Shown here in pieces: positions 51,374 to 59,975 of a stretch of DNA of 64,000 nt. The position numbers and the translations under genes are program-made. Below the pieces are notes generated by a model that worked only from the letters and a program-made list of their open reading frames with translations, did not search any database and was not told the origin of the DNA. The DNA comes from Xanthocytophaga flava (GTDB lineage Bacteria > Bacteroidota > Bacteroidia > Cytophagales > 172606-1). The stretch's first letter is position 1, and each line of letters starts with the position of its first letter. The stretch spans positions 186,001 to 250,000 of the forward strand of contig JASJOS010000017.1 of assembly GCA_030068525.1 (NCBI GenBank), in the 5' to 3' direction.

Positions 51374-52437
51374 TAGTTGGGAATGATCCGCTCAGCTTTC
51401 AGCTCATCGAATGTTTTCAGGAATGAATCAATGCTGGGCTTATGCATGTGGTGAAATCCGGCACGCCGGAACTTATTGACATCAAAGAAGGCGTCAGCTT
51501 CTACGTTAAAAATAAAATCACCAAAAGGCCAGTTTGCCAGATTGCTGATTGTATATGGCTTCAGGTTATGGCGGTTGACGATATCCTGCCATACAATTTC
51601 CTTATCCGCCATATAGGTCGCAAGATCGAATGTTATCGGATCAGCTGTACTCACGCCGAAATAGTCAGCAATGGCTGGCCATAACTGTCGCCAGCGGAAG
51701 ATGTCTCCATTGGTCACGTTGTAGATCTTTCCATAACATTCCTGGTTCAGGGCAGCGAACTCCATACCTTTTGCCAGGATCTCTGCATCCGTGATATTGA
51801 CCAGCACATCAAAGGCCTTATCAGACCCGGGAAAACGGAAAGGTACATCAAGTTCCCGGCATAAGGTTGCATAGACAGCGATAAGGTTAGCCATATTCAT
51901 AGGGTTGCCAACGGCATAGCCGACCATGACATCAGGACGCACCGCTGTCCAGTTCCATTGCTTACCTGAAGATTGCCTGATCAGGTAATCTTGCTGGCTA
52001 TAGTAGAAGTTTGGAGGAAAGTGCCTTGCATCGCTCTCCAAAGCCGGCGTTTTATATTTACCAAGATGTGCGCCATAAGCCTTACCGCCCTGTATAAAGG
52101 TGATGTGTTTAAAAGCCGGTGCGTGACGTTCAAGACCCTTGACCAGGTTTTGCAGCAGCAGTAGATTGTCGCTTGTCTGTTCGGCTAATGACTGGTGTTC
52201 GACATAGGCAGCATAAAACACATGAGTGACCTCTGCCAGTATTGCTGCCTGTCGGTCCAACGAGGATGGGTCGCGCAGGTCTATCTGTACCGTTAATGCG
52301 GTAGTTTCATAATCCAGCGGTCTGTTGGAGGTGACGATCACCTTTTTCCAGTTTCCGGCCGATTCTAAGTATCTGGTGGTGTTGCGGCCAATAATACCGT
52401 TACCACCGACTACTAATGCTATGTTAACTCTTTCCAT
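51370..52437 (-). CDS. SDR-family oxidoreductase (PRISE/iridoid synthase-like)
   Basis: The 355-residue protein has an extended SDR fold with IALVVGGNGIIGRNTTRYLE (GGNGIIG), VTHVFYAAYVEHQSLAEQ, ITFIQGGKAYGAHLG, and PPNFYYSQQDYLI with the Y-x3-D/K position typical of the progesterone-5-beta-reductase/iridoid synthase group, then WTAVRPDVMVGYAVGNPMNM. Such enzymes reduce enones with NADPH. It is 11 bp downstream of the FabG-like gene in the same operon. The natural substrate is unknown. Confidence 0.82.
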   Translation of the reverse strand: MERVNIALVVGGNGIIGRNTTRYLESAGNWKKVIVTSNRPLDYETTALTVQIDLRDPSSLDRQAAILAEVTHVFYAAYVEHQSLAEQTSDNLLLLQNLVKGLERHAPAFKHITFIQGGKAYGAHLGKYKTPALESDARHFPPNFYYSQQDYLIRQSSGKQWNWTAVRPDVMVGYAVGNPMNMANLIAVYATLCRELDVPFRFPGSDKAFDVLVNITDAEILAKGMEFAALNQECYGKIYNVTNGDIFRWRQLWPAIADYFGVSTADPITFDLATYMADKEIVWQDIVNRHNLKPYTISNLANWPFGDFIFNVEADAFFDVNKFRRAGFHHMHKPSIDSFLKTFDELKAERIIPNY

Positions 52438-52448
52438 AGTAATTTAAT

Positions 52449-53192
52449 TTATGAACTCATATACCAGCCACCATTGACATTGATCGTCTGTCCATTGATG
52501 TAACCGTTAGTTGCCAATAACCTAACAACGTCCGCTACCTCTTCCGGTTGACCAAATCTGCCAATAGGTATTAGTGTGGGTTTGATATTTGAATTGCCTG
52601 TGATCATGTCTGTCTCGATCAGCGCCGGTGCAATAGCATTAGCGGTAATACCGCCGTACCTGGCCAGCATGGTAGCATATGAATGTGTCAAACCGATCAT
52701 GCCAGCTTTCGCTGCGGCATAGTGAGGCCCAATCACACCACCTAACTGTGCGGCAACGGACGATATATTAATGATGCGGCCATACTGCTTTTCGATCATA
52801 GCCGGAAGTGCGGCCTGTGTTACTAAAAAAGCTGAGATCAGGTTGACATCAAGCGATCGCTGAAAGTCTGCCAAGGAAACTTCAAGCAGTGGTTTAACCG
52901 GATTGATCCCGGCATTATTGACCACAATATCGACATTTCCGGTCTCGCTTTTGATCTTCGAGAACATTTCACTGACCGACCGCTCATCCGACACATCTGC
53001 CTGTATCGCCAGCGCACTGCCTCCTGATGCCAGAATCTCGTCCACCACCTTGTATGCTCTTTCCAGGCTGCTATTAAAGTTAATGATAACGGTTGCACCC
53101 GCTTCAGCAAGCGATAGGGCAATTGCCCGGCCAAGCCCCCCGGAGGCGCCCGTTACCAGAGCTACTTGTTGCTTCAGTGATGTATTTTTCAT
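52449..53192 (-). CDS. Classical SDR (3-oxoacyl-ACP reductase FabG-like)
   Basis: The 247-residue classical short-chain dehydrogenase has TGASGGLG (residues 15-22), NNAGINPVKPLLEVSL, the catalytic Ser in IINISSVAAQLGG and Y-x3-K in HYAAAKAGMIGLTHSYA, and ends with GYINGQTINVNGGWYMS. All catalytic residues are present. It heads the operon and the substrate is not known; the FabG label gives only the nearest family. GC is somewhat higher than in the flanks. Confidence 0.9.
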   Translation of the reverse strand: MKNTSLKQQVALVTGASGGLGRAIALSLAEAGATVIINFNSSLERAYKVVDEILASGGSALAIQADVSDERSVSEMFSKIKSETGNVDIVVNNAGINPVKPLLEVSLADFQRSLDVNLISAFLVTQAALPAMIEKQYGRIINISSVAAQLGGVIGPHYAAAKAGMIGLTHSYATMLARYGGITANAIAPALIETDMITGNSNIKPTLIPIGRFGQPEEVADVVRLLATNGYINGQTINVNGGWYMSS

Positions 53193-53259
53193 AGTATACT
53201 ATTTTTTACAAAGTTATGGACCAGGCACCAAACCCGTTAGAACTTGCTGTACAGATATT

Positions 53260-53787
53260 GGTACTTTTAGTGCATCTCTCACCGAACATTTGCAGTCAGT
53301 CAGCTCCAGCACAAGTGTACGGGTGAACTTCCTGAGGGCACCTTTGGCGGCAATCTCCTCATGTACAGACGTCATATTAATGATCTTTCCTTTACCACCA
53401 TGAGACTACCAGTATTGGGCAAAACTGCGTCATGTGTAAAATGAACCATAAAGGTCTGACTTGATAGTGAGATCAAATTCCACTGCCGTTGATTCGGTCA
53501 CTGGCTTTTTAGCTCCGACGATGCCAGCAGAATTGACCAGAATACCGAGTTTTCCAAAATGGTCGATCGTTTTAGCGAACAGGGCGATCACCACATGTGC
53601 ATCGGTACTATTGATTTGTTGTAGCAGCATATTTTTGCAAGCCTCCCGGATAGCATTTACGGTTTTGTTCGCGCCTTTCGGGTAGGTATGATAGCAAACC
53701 ACGACAGCAACGCCTTCATTTGCAAAAACTGCCCATACCGGAATCAGCACTGGTGACAATAGTAGTTGTTCCTCTAAGTTTTTTCAT
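53260..53787 (-). pseudogene. SDR-family pseudogene
   Basis: From an ATG at 53787 the minus strand reads RGTTTIVTSADSGMG, then after a frameshift AVFANEGVAVVVCYHTYPKG, KTIDHFGKLGILVNSAGIVG, AVEFDLTIKSDLYGSFYT and, after another shift, GKGKIINMTSVHEEIAAKGA with RKFTRTLVLEL. The Y-x3-K segment is deleted. It is a broken glucose-dehydrogenase-like SDR upstream of the intact SDR. A 109-codon frame inside it is not a real gene. Confidence 0.75.
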
Positions 53788-53856
53788 AAGTAGTTTAAGA
53801 TATTTGCTCTTGCTCGTGCAAAATCCTTATCACATATGATAAAAACATTGGTACTT

Positions 53857-54738
53857 TCAGTGGTAGCTTTGATATCTTTGGTATAGTTCTTTACGATATT
53901 CGGCCGGGGTCATGCCTTCTTTCTTTCTGAATTGCCGGGAAAAGTAGGAAAAGTCTTTAAATCCGAGTAGTTCAGAAATATCCCCTATAGATTGTTCAGT
54001 ATGCAAGAGTAAGCGTTTTGCTTCCAGCAGCACACGGTCACGGATAATTTCTCCTGTAGGTTTTCCAGTGACCTGTTTACATATTTCGTTTACCCGGTGG
54101 GCCGTAAGATTCAACTTTTCTGCATAAAATTCAACTTTAGTCTCCCGCTTAAAATGATCTTCTATGAGCTTTTTCAATTGCTTAAATCTTACCACGCTTA
54201 TCAAGTCTGTGATGCTGCCTTCCTCAGTATTGATAGAACGCTGTATCCGCTTGAGAAAAACGAACAACAGATTTGCGATGATAAAAGGTGATTTGTCTTT
54301 GCGGATTGCCTCTTCGAACAACAGTTCCATAACTGGTCTTAATTCCCTGATCGCCTCATCATCCAACTTGAAATAGGGGTCACTGTAGGAATTGTCTAGA
54401 AACGCAAACTCCATGACTGCATCTTTATTGGGTGTGTTGAGCAAGAGGAAGTCTTCGGTAAAGGTTAAAGAATACCCCGTTACCGACTCTGCCTTGTTCA
54501 TCAGATGCAGTTGCCCTGGCGAGATAAAAAAAAGCATGTCAGGCTCAATAGTAATCTGGTGGTAATCGATTACATTGATCGATTTACCGCTTGTCAGCCA
54601 CATGATCTCATAAAAGCTATGCTTATGTGGCCATTCCAGTTTAGGTGGGCGTTGTAGATATTCGAAACGCTCGACCATGAATTGGTTATCAATGGCCTGA
54701 AAAGATGGAAAATCTGCAATATGGTAAGTTGGGATCAT
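53857..54738 (-). CDS. AraC-family transcriptional regulator
   Basis: The 293-residue regulator has a cupin sensing domain (LEWPHKHSFYEIMWLTSGKS, EPDMLFFISPGQLHLMNKAE) and a C-terminal AraC domain (YAEKLNLTAHRVNEICKQVT, IGDISELLGFKDFSYFSRQF, TPAEYRKELY). It is the first gene of the minus-strand group and probably controls the oxidoreductase operon below it, as such regulators commonly do in Bacteroidota. Confidence 0.9.
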   Translation of the reverse strand: MIPTYHIADFPSFQAIDNQFMVERFEYLQRPPKLEWPHKHSFYEIMWLTSGKSINVIDYHQITIEPDMLFFISPGQLHLMNKAESVTGYSLTFTEDFLLLNTPNKDAVMEFAFLDNSYSDPYFKLDDEAIRELRPVMELLFEEAIRKDKSPFIIANLLFVFLKRIQRSINTEEGSITDLISVVRFKQLKKLIEDHFKRETKVEFYAEKLNLTAHRVNEICKQVTGKPTGEIIRDRVLLEAKRLLLHTEQSIGDISELLGFKDFSYFSRQFRKKEGMTPAEYRKELYQRYQSYH

Positions 54739-55359
54739 TCTGCTTTAACATTAGTGGAACTAGTGGATTTTAAATAATTGTAGTGCCTTATTTGCTTTAC
54801 TGGTGATCCGATCCCATTCAAACAATCAAAAACTGATTTCAAGTAATATGATTTTAAAACTCCCAGCTTAAACTTACCAACTTTTCTATTTTCAATCAAC
54901 CTAAATCTAGTAGTGATCAGCATGGATACTACTATCCATTTAGGTGCGGTAACACATGTTAACCAAACGGTAAGAATACAGACGATATTCCCTTAGACAA
55001 ATGCTCATTTTGCATGAACTATTTTTAGCATTCAAAGCGTGCATAGGTTACGGGGGTTTGTGCAATACATCACTGAACTTTGAAACAGCTTTAAAAGACT
55101 TACTATCAGGTGGCTAATCAATTTAACTTGTCTTTTGTCACAAGAAAAATGTACTTTGATTAATTTACAACAGCATATCTGATTTGTCAGGTATATCAAC
55201 TGCTTCTGAAAAGTACTGGAAAAACTCACCTCTACTATCGCAAGCTTACCTTCATTGAATTATAATCAAGTAATAACAGATCATGCACAAAAGTTAAAAA
55301 TACCATCGTAAGAGTTTAATTTCTTGGAAGCCCTATGATGATGATCTGTGTGATCAAGC
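54739..55359. other. Intergenic, nothing recognised
   Basis: The 621-bp AT-rich gap marks the change from the minus-strand oxidoreductase operon to the plus-strand island of unknown genes. No gene, repeat or strong hairpin is seen; short frames on the minus strand have no support. Confidence 0.5.
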
Positions 55360-55764
55360 ATGCATAAAAGAAGGTTAAATATCATGATAACCATAAAAAT
55401 GAAAGGCCCAAAGAATAGTAAAGTCTGGCTAATGGGAATAGTGGCCGTTCTCATTATTTTGATGATTGTGTGTATTGGGACTTTTAGTTTATTTGATGAT
55501 GAGGTGAAAGAGTTAGTGCATTTAGACAAAGGGGATAGGAATTGTCAGTTCAAAATTTATTATATTCCTTCTAATGCAACCGTTCAGAGCTATATTCAAA
55601 TACGCAAACTATGTCCTGATAAAGAAATTGAAACAATAGCCAGCTATGAAAGATACCAACAGCTAGTTCATTATCAAATGATGGGAGATAGTGTCAAAAT
55701 GATTATAAAGGATACGATTTCTTATAAGCATAGACAGGATACTGTAACTGTACTATTAAAATGA
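55360..55764 (+). CDS. Hypothetical single-pass membrane protein
   Basis: The 134-residue protein is not recognised. It has one membrane segment (VWLMGIVAVLIILMIVCIG, about residues 22-40) and a mostly beta-strand outer part (NCQFKIYYIPSNATVQSYIQ, MMGDSVKMIIKDTISYKHRQ). In-frame ATGs at codons 9 and 14 are other possible starts. It stands first in the island of probable immunity genes; that role is inferred from the surroundings. Confidence 0.5.
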   Translation: MHKRRLNIMITIKMKGPKNSKVWLMGIVAVLIILMIVCIGTFSLFDDEVKELVHLDKGDRNCQFKIYYIPSNATVQSYIQIRKLCPDKEIETIASYERYQQLVHYQMMGDSVKMIIKDTISYKHRQDTVTVLLK

Positions 55765-56030
55765 AGGTTTTTCTGGATTTGTATTGTTCCAGACGTTCTC
55801 TGTTAAATACGCCAATACTCATTAGAGAAACTGGTAAAGAAAACATTTAAACGGACTGGTAATATAGTATTTCACCGGAGTCAGGATTACTCCAGAGCAG
55901 TAGCAAGATGAAATCAAATTTTGGACAACTTCATTATGATAGTGGTAACCAAATTCGCTAATATTTATTGCATATATCTGATAAGGCTACTTCTTCCAAC
56001 TAAAATATAGCTATTAAAATAGGTTGTTTT

Positions 56031-56477
56031 ATGGAAAAACAAGAAGAATTAGATTGGCTGAAAAATAGGTTATTTTTAATCCTGGACTATGTAGCTATTA
56101 CCCCTGAATATGTAAAGTCTACCAAGGACTTTGACTCGGTGAAAGAGTATCAACGGTTAAAAGAAGAAGTTGAAAAACTTTATCAGGGAAATAAACTCTC
56201 ACGTCTTAGGCAATATAATAGAGATTTTAGCGAATTTATTGAAGATGATGAGGCTTGCTTATTGTTGTTGCAGGAAAAGTTAGGTGACTCTCCTCTTTGG
56301 TATAGACAAGAAATTGAAAAAACGCTAAAAAAAGTTAAGAAGCGTGGAAAAATAAGTAATGAAGAAGAGTATAGAATGGTTAATGAAGAAATTGATCGCC
56401 TTATGTTTTCCCAAGAATACGAAAATGAGATCAAAAGGTATAATGAGCTTCTTCATGATTTTTCAAAAACGATTTAA
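56031..56477 (+). CDS. Hypothetical helical protein
   Basis: The 148-residue product is charged and nearly all helical (EELDWLKNRLFLILDYVAIT, SVKEYQRLKEEVEKLYQGNK, EIEKTLKKVKKRGKISNEEE), without a signal peptide. No family is recognised. Size, AT-rich composition and position between other orphan genes are typical of cytosolic immunity proteins beside Rhs loci, but nothing in the sequence proves this. Confidence 0.55.
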   Translation: MEKQEELDWLKNRLFLILDYVAITPEYVKSTKDFDSVKEYQRLKEEVEKLYQGNKLSRLRQYNRDFSEFIEDDEACLLLLQEKLGDSPLWYRQEIEKTLKKVKKRGKISNEEEYRMVNEEIDRLMFSQEYENEIKRYNELLHDFSKTI

Positions 56478-56563
56478 AATATGCTCAAAACTAAACCCAA
56501 TCTTAAATTTTAGGTGGAGGTCAATTTCTACTATAACAATCTAGGTACTGAAAAATTGAAGGT

Positions 56564-57415
56564 ATGTTTGAATATAAAGAAGGCTTTACTATTACACGTG
56601 ATTTCGGAGAGCCTTTTGGACGCCGTTGTTTAATGATGAATTCAGAAAATATAGAAGGATGCATTGAATTCATGAAAAGAGAAAATATTACCCATATCGA
56701 AATAAATAGCCAACATGGATATAGGAGTACAACTATTAACTTCTTGGAAAAGTATAACCAAATTGAAGGTATTAACATCGTTGATGAAAATATAGATATT
56801 ACTCCTATTAAGTATTTAAAGAACTTAAAATCATTGATTCTACCATACACATATGGCCAGGAACTTGATTTTTCAATGTTTACTTATCTTGAGGATTGTG
56901 CCATAACCTGGCATAAGAAAACAGCCTCTTTACTGCGATGTCGATCAATAAAGAATTTGCTAATCAGTAATTATTCCGCTACAGATTTGAATGCTTTTAA
57001 CCAATTATCCAATCTTGAATCGTTGAAACTTGTTGAATGCTCAATTACTTCATTGAAAGGGATAGGATATTTAAAGAAACTAAACAAACTGGATCTAAAC
57101 TATATAAAGAAGCTCTCAACCTTAGATGGAATAGAAGATTCTGCTGATACCCTAAATGATCTGATGCTATATAAGTGTAACCGATTGCAGGATTATCATG
57201 CAATTGGTAGACTTAGTAACCTTGAAATATTAGCTGTAATAGAGTCTGCTGAAATAGATACTTTGAAGTTTGTTAAAACGTTAAGGTGTTTGAAAAAGAT
57301 TCATTTAAATGTTCGTGTAACAGATGGGGATATGTCTCCTCTTACAGGTTTAAAAGAAGTATTCTTTGTTAAAAAGAAGAACTTTACTCATATAGTAGAA
57401 CAAATAAGAAAGTAA
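56564..57415 (+). CDS. Leucine-rich-repeat-like protein of unknown function
   Basis: The 283-residue protein has an N-terminal part (RDFGEPFGRRCLMMNSENIE) and then about seven irregular leucine-rich repeats (IKYLKNLKSLILPYTYGQEL, LSNLESLKLVECSITSLKGI, LKKLNKLDLNYIKKLSTLDG, RLSNLEILAVIESAEIDTLK). It has no signal peptide. Such cytosolic LRR proteins are found among immunity genes of polymorphic toxin loci, binding the toxin. Here no matching toxin is present. Confidence 0.6.
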   Translation: MFEYKEGFTITRDFGEPFGRRCLMMNSENIEGCIEFMKRENITHIEINSQHGYRSTTINFLEKYNQIEGINIVDENIDITPIKYLKNLKSLILPYTYGQELDFSMFTYLEDCAITWHKKTASLLRCRSIKNLLISNYSATDLNAFNQLSNLESLKLVECSITSLKGIGYLKKLNKLDLNYIKKLSTLDGIEDSADTLNDLMLYKCNRLQDYHAIGRLSNLEILAVIESAEIDTLKFVKTLRCLKKIHLNVRVTDGDMSPLTGLKEVFFVKKKNFTHIVEQIRK

Positions 57416-57477
57416 GATTCTTTTTAGTAAATATCATGCAATAAACTAGTAAATTATTCTTCCTATTCCTGCTTTCA

Positions 57478-58239
57478 ATGAACTCTGCACAAATAAAATT
57501 CACTTTTCTCTTTATTGGCATCTTTTTCCAAGCTTTTATCGTGTTTGCTCAAAGCAATGTGCTGGATGAAGTGGCTCTTCTGAATAAGCAAAAGAATTAC
57601 CACCAGGCTATCAGCAAAGCAAACGCAGCGCTAAACCGCAAAGTCAAGCCTTTGGATAATCCGACAAAAGCAAAACTTTTGTTTTTAAAGGGGTACTCAT
57701 TTCAGTGTCTGGCAGCCACAGAGGCGAGTGCTTTTGACTCTACCCTTGTTACCTACCAGAAAGTATTAAAGTTTGATCCTAAGCATACCGGAGCACTTCT
57801 CAACCTGGGTTTTATGTATGGAGACATGGAAGAGTATGAAAAGTCAAATTATTACCTTGAAGAATTATTGCGTATAAGCCCTGCCGATTTTGGGGCACTC
57901 AATAACATTGCATATAATAAAAATCAGTCGGGTGATTACAAAGGTGCTATTGACTATGCTGACAAAGCCTTTAACGTTGCGCCTGACTCAACAAACAAAG
58001 GAATGGCTTTAAATAACAAAGGATATGCTTACCTGAAGTTGGGAAAATTCAAAGAATCCCTCCTGTACATAGATAACTCACTCAAGTTTTTTCCAACTAA
58101 TAGCTTTGCTTACTATTACAAGGCATTGGTCTACATAGAGCAAAAGAAATATACCGATGCCTGTCCTTATTTGAACAAGTCAAAAGCAATGGGAGGGGTG
58201 AATCTAACCTCCGACTTGTTGAAAAAATATTGTAAATGA
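57478..58239 (+). CDS. Exported TPR-repeat protein
   Basis: The 253-residue protein has a signal peptide (FTFLFIGIFFQAFIVFAQ) and about five tetratricopeptide repeats (HTGALLNLGFMYGDMEEYEK, DFGALNNIAYNKNQSGDYKG, MALNNKGYAYLKLGKFKESL, SFAYYYKALVYIEQKKYTDA). It likely acts in the periplasm in protein binding. The last 100 bp of the gene are copied at 62086-62182. That copy lacks the rest of the gene, so it marks a duplication or a cassette boundary. Confidence 0.75.
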   Translation: MNSAQIKFTFLFIGIFFQAFIVFAQSNVLDEVALLNKQKNYHQAISKANAALNRKVKPLDNPTKAKLLFLKGYSFQCLAATEASAFDSTLVTYQKVLKFDPKHTGALLNLGFMYGDMEEYEKSNYYLEELLRISPADFGALNNIAYNKNQSGDYKGAIDYADKAFNVAPDSTNKGMALNNKGYAYLKLGKFKESLLYIDNSLKFFPTNSFAYYYKALVYIEQKKYTDACPYLNKSKAMGGVNLTSDLLKKYCK

Positions 58240-58260
58240 TAGTTGGGTGTAGAGCTAACC
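58140..58260 (+). repeat. About 120-bp direct repeat, copy 1 (3' end of the TPR gene)
   Basis: The stretch from GCAAAAGAAATATACCGATG through the stop codon and about 20 bp beyond matches 62086-62206 at about 85%. Copy 1 is the true gene end. Confidence 0.85.
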
Positions 58261-58341
58261 CTATTTTTGGAACCCCAACTGTACACACTCGCACTTTGGG
58301 TGTCAACTCTGTGACAATTGCTTTATAACAAACTCTACCTT

Positions 58342-59022
58342 ATGACAGATCTCAATCTGTGGTTTCACGAGGCATACGCAGCAGTCTTTCCTCGCCATAC
58401 TGTTTACAGCGACAAGTTTCCTGTGGAAATGAAAGCATCTGAGGAAGATTCAGAAGGCTGGATAGAATGGAAACTACTCAAAGGGACACTTCAGGCTAGC
58501 CGTTATCACCAGGTTGAAAAACAGTTTGGGGTTCTCTTTCCCGAAAGTTTCATTGACTGGCACAAATCATACTACTTCCTGGATGGAGACTGCTCGATTA
58601 TCAGGCTACCTGCCTCAAATCCAAGCCAACCTCTTGAAGAGTTGAAACGGAGCCTTGACTGGTATGTGGCCCAACAACTCATACCCCAACAACTCTATCC
58701 CTTTGCTGAGGAGGGAAACGATACAGGGCCTTTGGTGTTTGACGGACGAGAAAAAATGCCAGGCAATGAATTTCCTATTCGGGTTTACGACCATGAATTT
58801 GGCGGTGAACTTCAGGGGCTGAGCCCGATTATCTTTTCTTCGTTTTCTAAGTTGTTAGAGTGTTTGACTCACTATTTGACTCAATTAAAGACAAGACGAA
58901 ACTTTGAGATCATTCCTGATTTTTTTACAATTGACCCACAAGGTGCAGGAAAAACAGGGGTTGATTATTGGCTTGGTTGGTCAGGTATGCAGAGCGCCAA
59001 CTTCGAAAGGTTTGGCTATTGA
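58342..59022 (+). CDS. SMI1/KNR4 (SUKH)-family protein, probable immunity protein
   Basis: The protein of about 226 residues has the SUKH fold signature VEKQFGVLFPESFIDWHKSY, then YFLDGDCSIIRLPAS, DWYVAQQLIPQQLYPFAEEG and NDTGPLVFDGR, FPIRVYDHEFGGELQGLSPI. SUKH proteins are the commonest immunity proteins of bacterial polymorphic toxins. The frame opens at a TTG (58318), but ATG 58342 starts the likely protein. No toxin gene adjoins it now. It lies between the two copies of the 120-bp repeat. Confidence 0.8.
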   Translation: MTDLNLWFHEAYAAVFPRHTVYSDKFPVEMKASEEDSEGWIEWKLLKGTLQASRYHQVEKQFGVLFPESFIDWHKSYYFLDGDCSIIRLPASNPSQPLEELKRSLDWYVAQQLIPQQLYPFAEEGNDTGPLVFDGREKMPGNEFPIRVYDHEFGGELQGLSPIIFSSFSKLLECLTHYLTQLKTRRNFEIIPDFFTIDPQGAGKTGVDYWLGWSGMQSANFERFGY

Positions 59023-59248
59023 CCTTGTCCCAGTAAAAGCCATCAAGCAACATCGCTTTACTTAGAAAGCGACCAAAACACCAACTGTCCAGCTTGTGAG
59101 CATTCGTTGGCTTTTATGTTGGATTGAGTCCGACCAAACACGGTTTAACAAATAACACGGCATCTGATTAACTTTACTCAACTACCTTACTGACAATGCC
59201 ACATTTGGCAGTAATAACTTAACATCATGTAGCAGTTTGAAAATAACC

Positions 59249-59923
59249 ATGCGTTCACTTTTAATCATCGGAGCAGTTATAGTTCTAACAAGCTGTAACT
59301 TAACAGAAAGAAAAAATACAAAGATAACGTCCAAAGACAGTGTTATCTCTCAAACGAATACCACAGTTTCATCAACCAGCAAAAGTAAAAACTCGCCTTA
59401 CACTGACATGTATGACAGTTTAGCCAGAGCCTATGTTGACACATCTACATTACAGGGAAAGCGAAGTTGGCTTATGAACCAATTTTTAATAGAAAACGGT
59501 CTGGTATCGCCAGATTATGATACCCTGTTTGATTTAACTTACGATGGTTTTCAAGATTATGTAATCGGTTATTACGGTAAATCTGGGACAGGTCTTAAGA
59601 ATAGCGTAAAAGTTTACATATTCAACCCGAAAAAACACTATTACATTTTAGATGAGCAACTTTCAGACTTGCCTAATCCCACATTTTATATAAAGAAAAG
59701 AAAGATAACCGGATTTTATATTGGGAATGGTGGAGGTGGTGGACGTAGACTTGAATGGATTACTAACAAATGGACAATGACAAAAGAGTTTGAAGTGGAT
59801 AAAGAAGGAGACAGTGCAAAATGGACGATTAGCTACCCATTGAAAAATAAAAAAGAGGTCATACGTAGGCCAATTCAAATGATACCGCCTGAAGAAATAC
59901 TGGAAACAGATCCTAAATTGTAA
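59249..59923 (+). CDS. Lipoprotein of unknown function
   Basis: The protein of about 224 residues has a lipoprotein signal (MRSLLIIGAVIVLTSCN; Cys 16) and a Ser/Thr/Lys-rich linker (QTNTTVSSTSKSKNS). A globular part follows (LFDLTYDGFQDYVIGYYGKS with a calcium-loop-like DLTYDGFQD, YIGNGGGGGRRLEWITNKW). The family is not recognised. The start is ATG 59249 and not the earlier TTG. It is followed after 52 bp by the 700-residue protein and both are exported, so they may act together or be separate immunity genes. Confidence 0.55.
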   Translation: MRSLLIIGAVIVLTSCNLTERKNTKITSKDSVISQTNTTVSSTSKSKNSPYTDMYDSLARAYVDTSTLQGKRSWLMNQFLIENGLVSPDYDTLFDLTYDGFQDYVIGYYGKSGTGLKNSVKVYIFNPKKHYYILDEQLSDLPNPTFYIKKRKITGFYIGNGGGGGRRLEWITNKWTMTKEFEVDKEGDSAKWTISYPLKNKKEVIRRPIQMIPPEEILETDPKL

Positions 59924-59975
59924 GAAAAACAACTACCAAACTACATTCGGTATTTTACGAGTTAGCAGCCACTTT

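Noticed and set aside
53430..53759. A 109-residue minus-strand gene
   Set aside because: It is the middle of a frameshifted SDR whose start and end are in other frames; reported as a pseudogene.
59185..59220. Similarity of ATGCCACATTTGGCAGTAAT to the aldo/keto reductase fragment at 49920
   Set aside because: Only about 15 bases agree and neighbouring codons do not read as a reductase; treated as chance.
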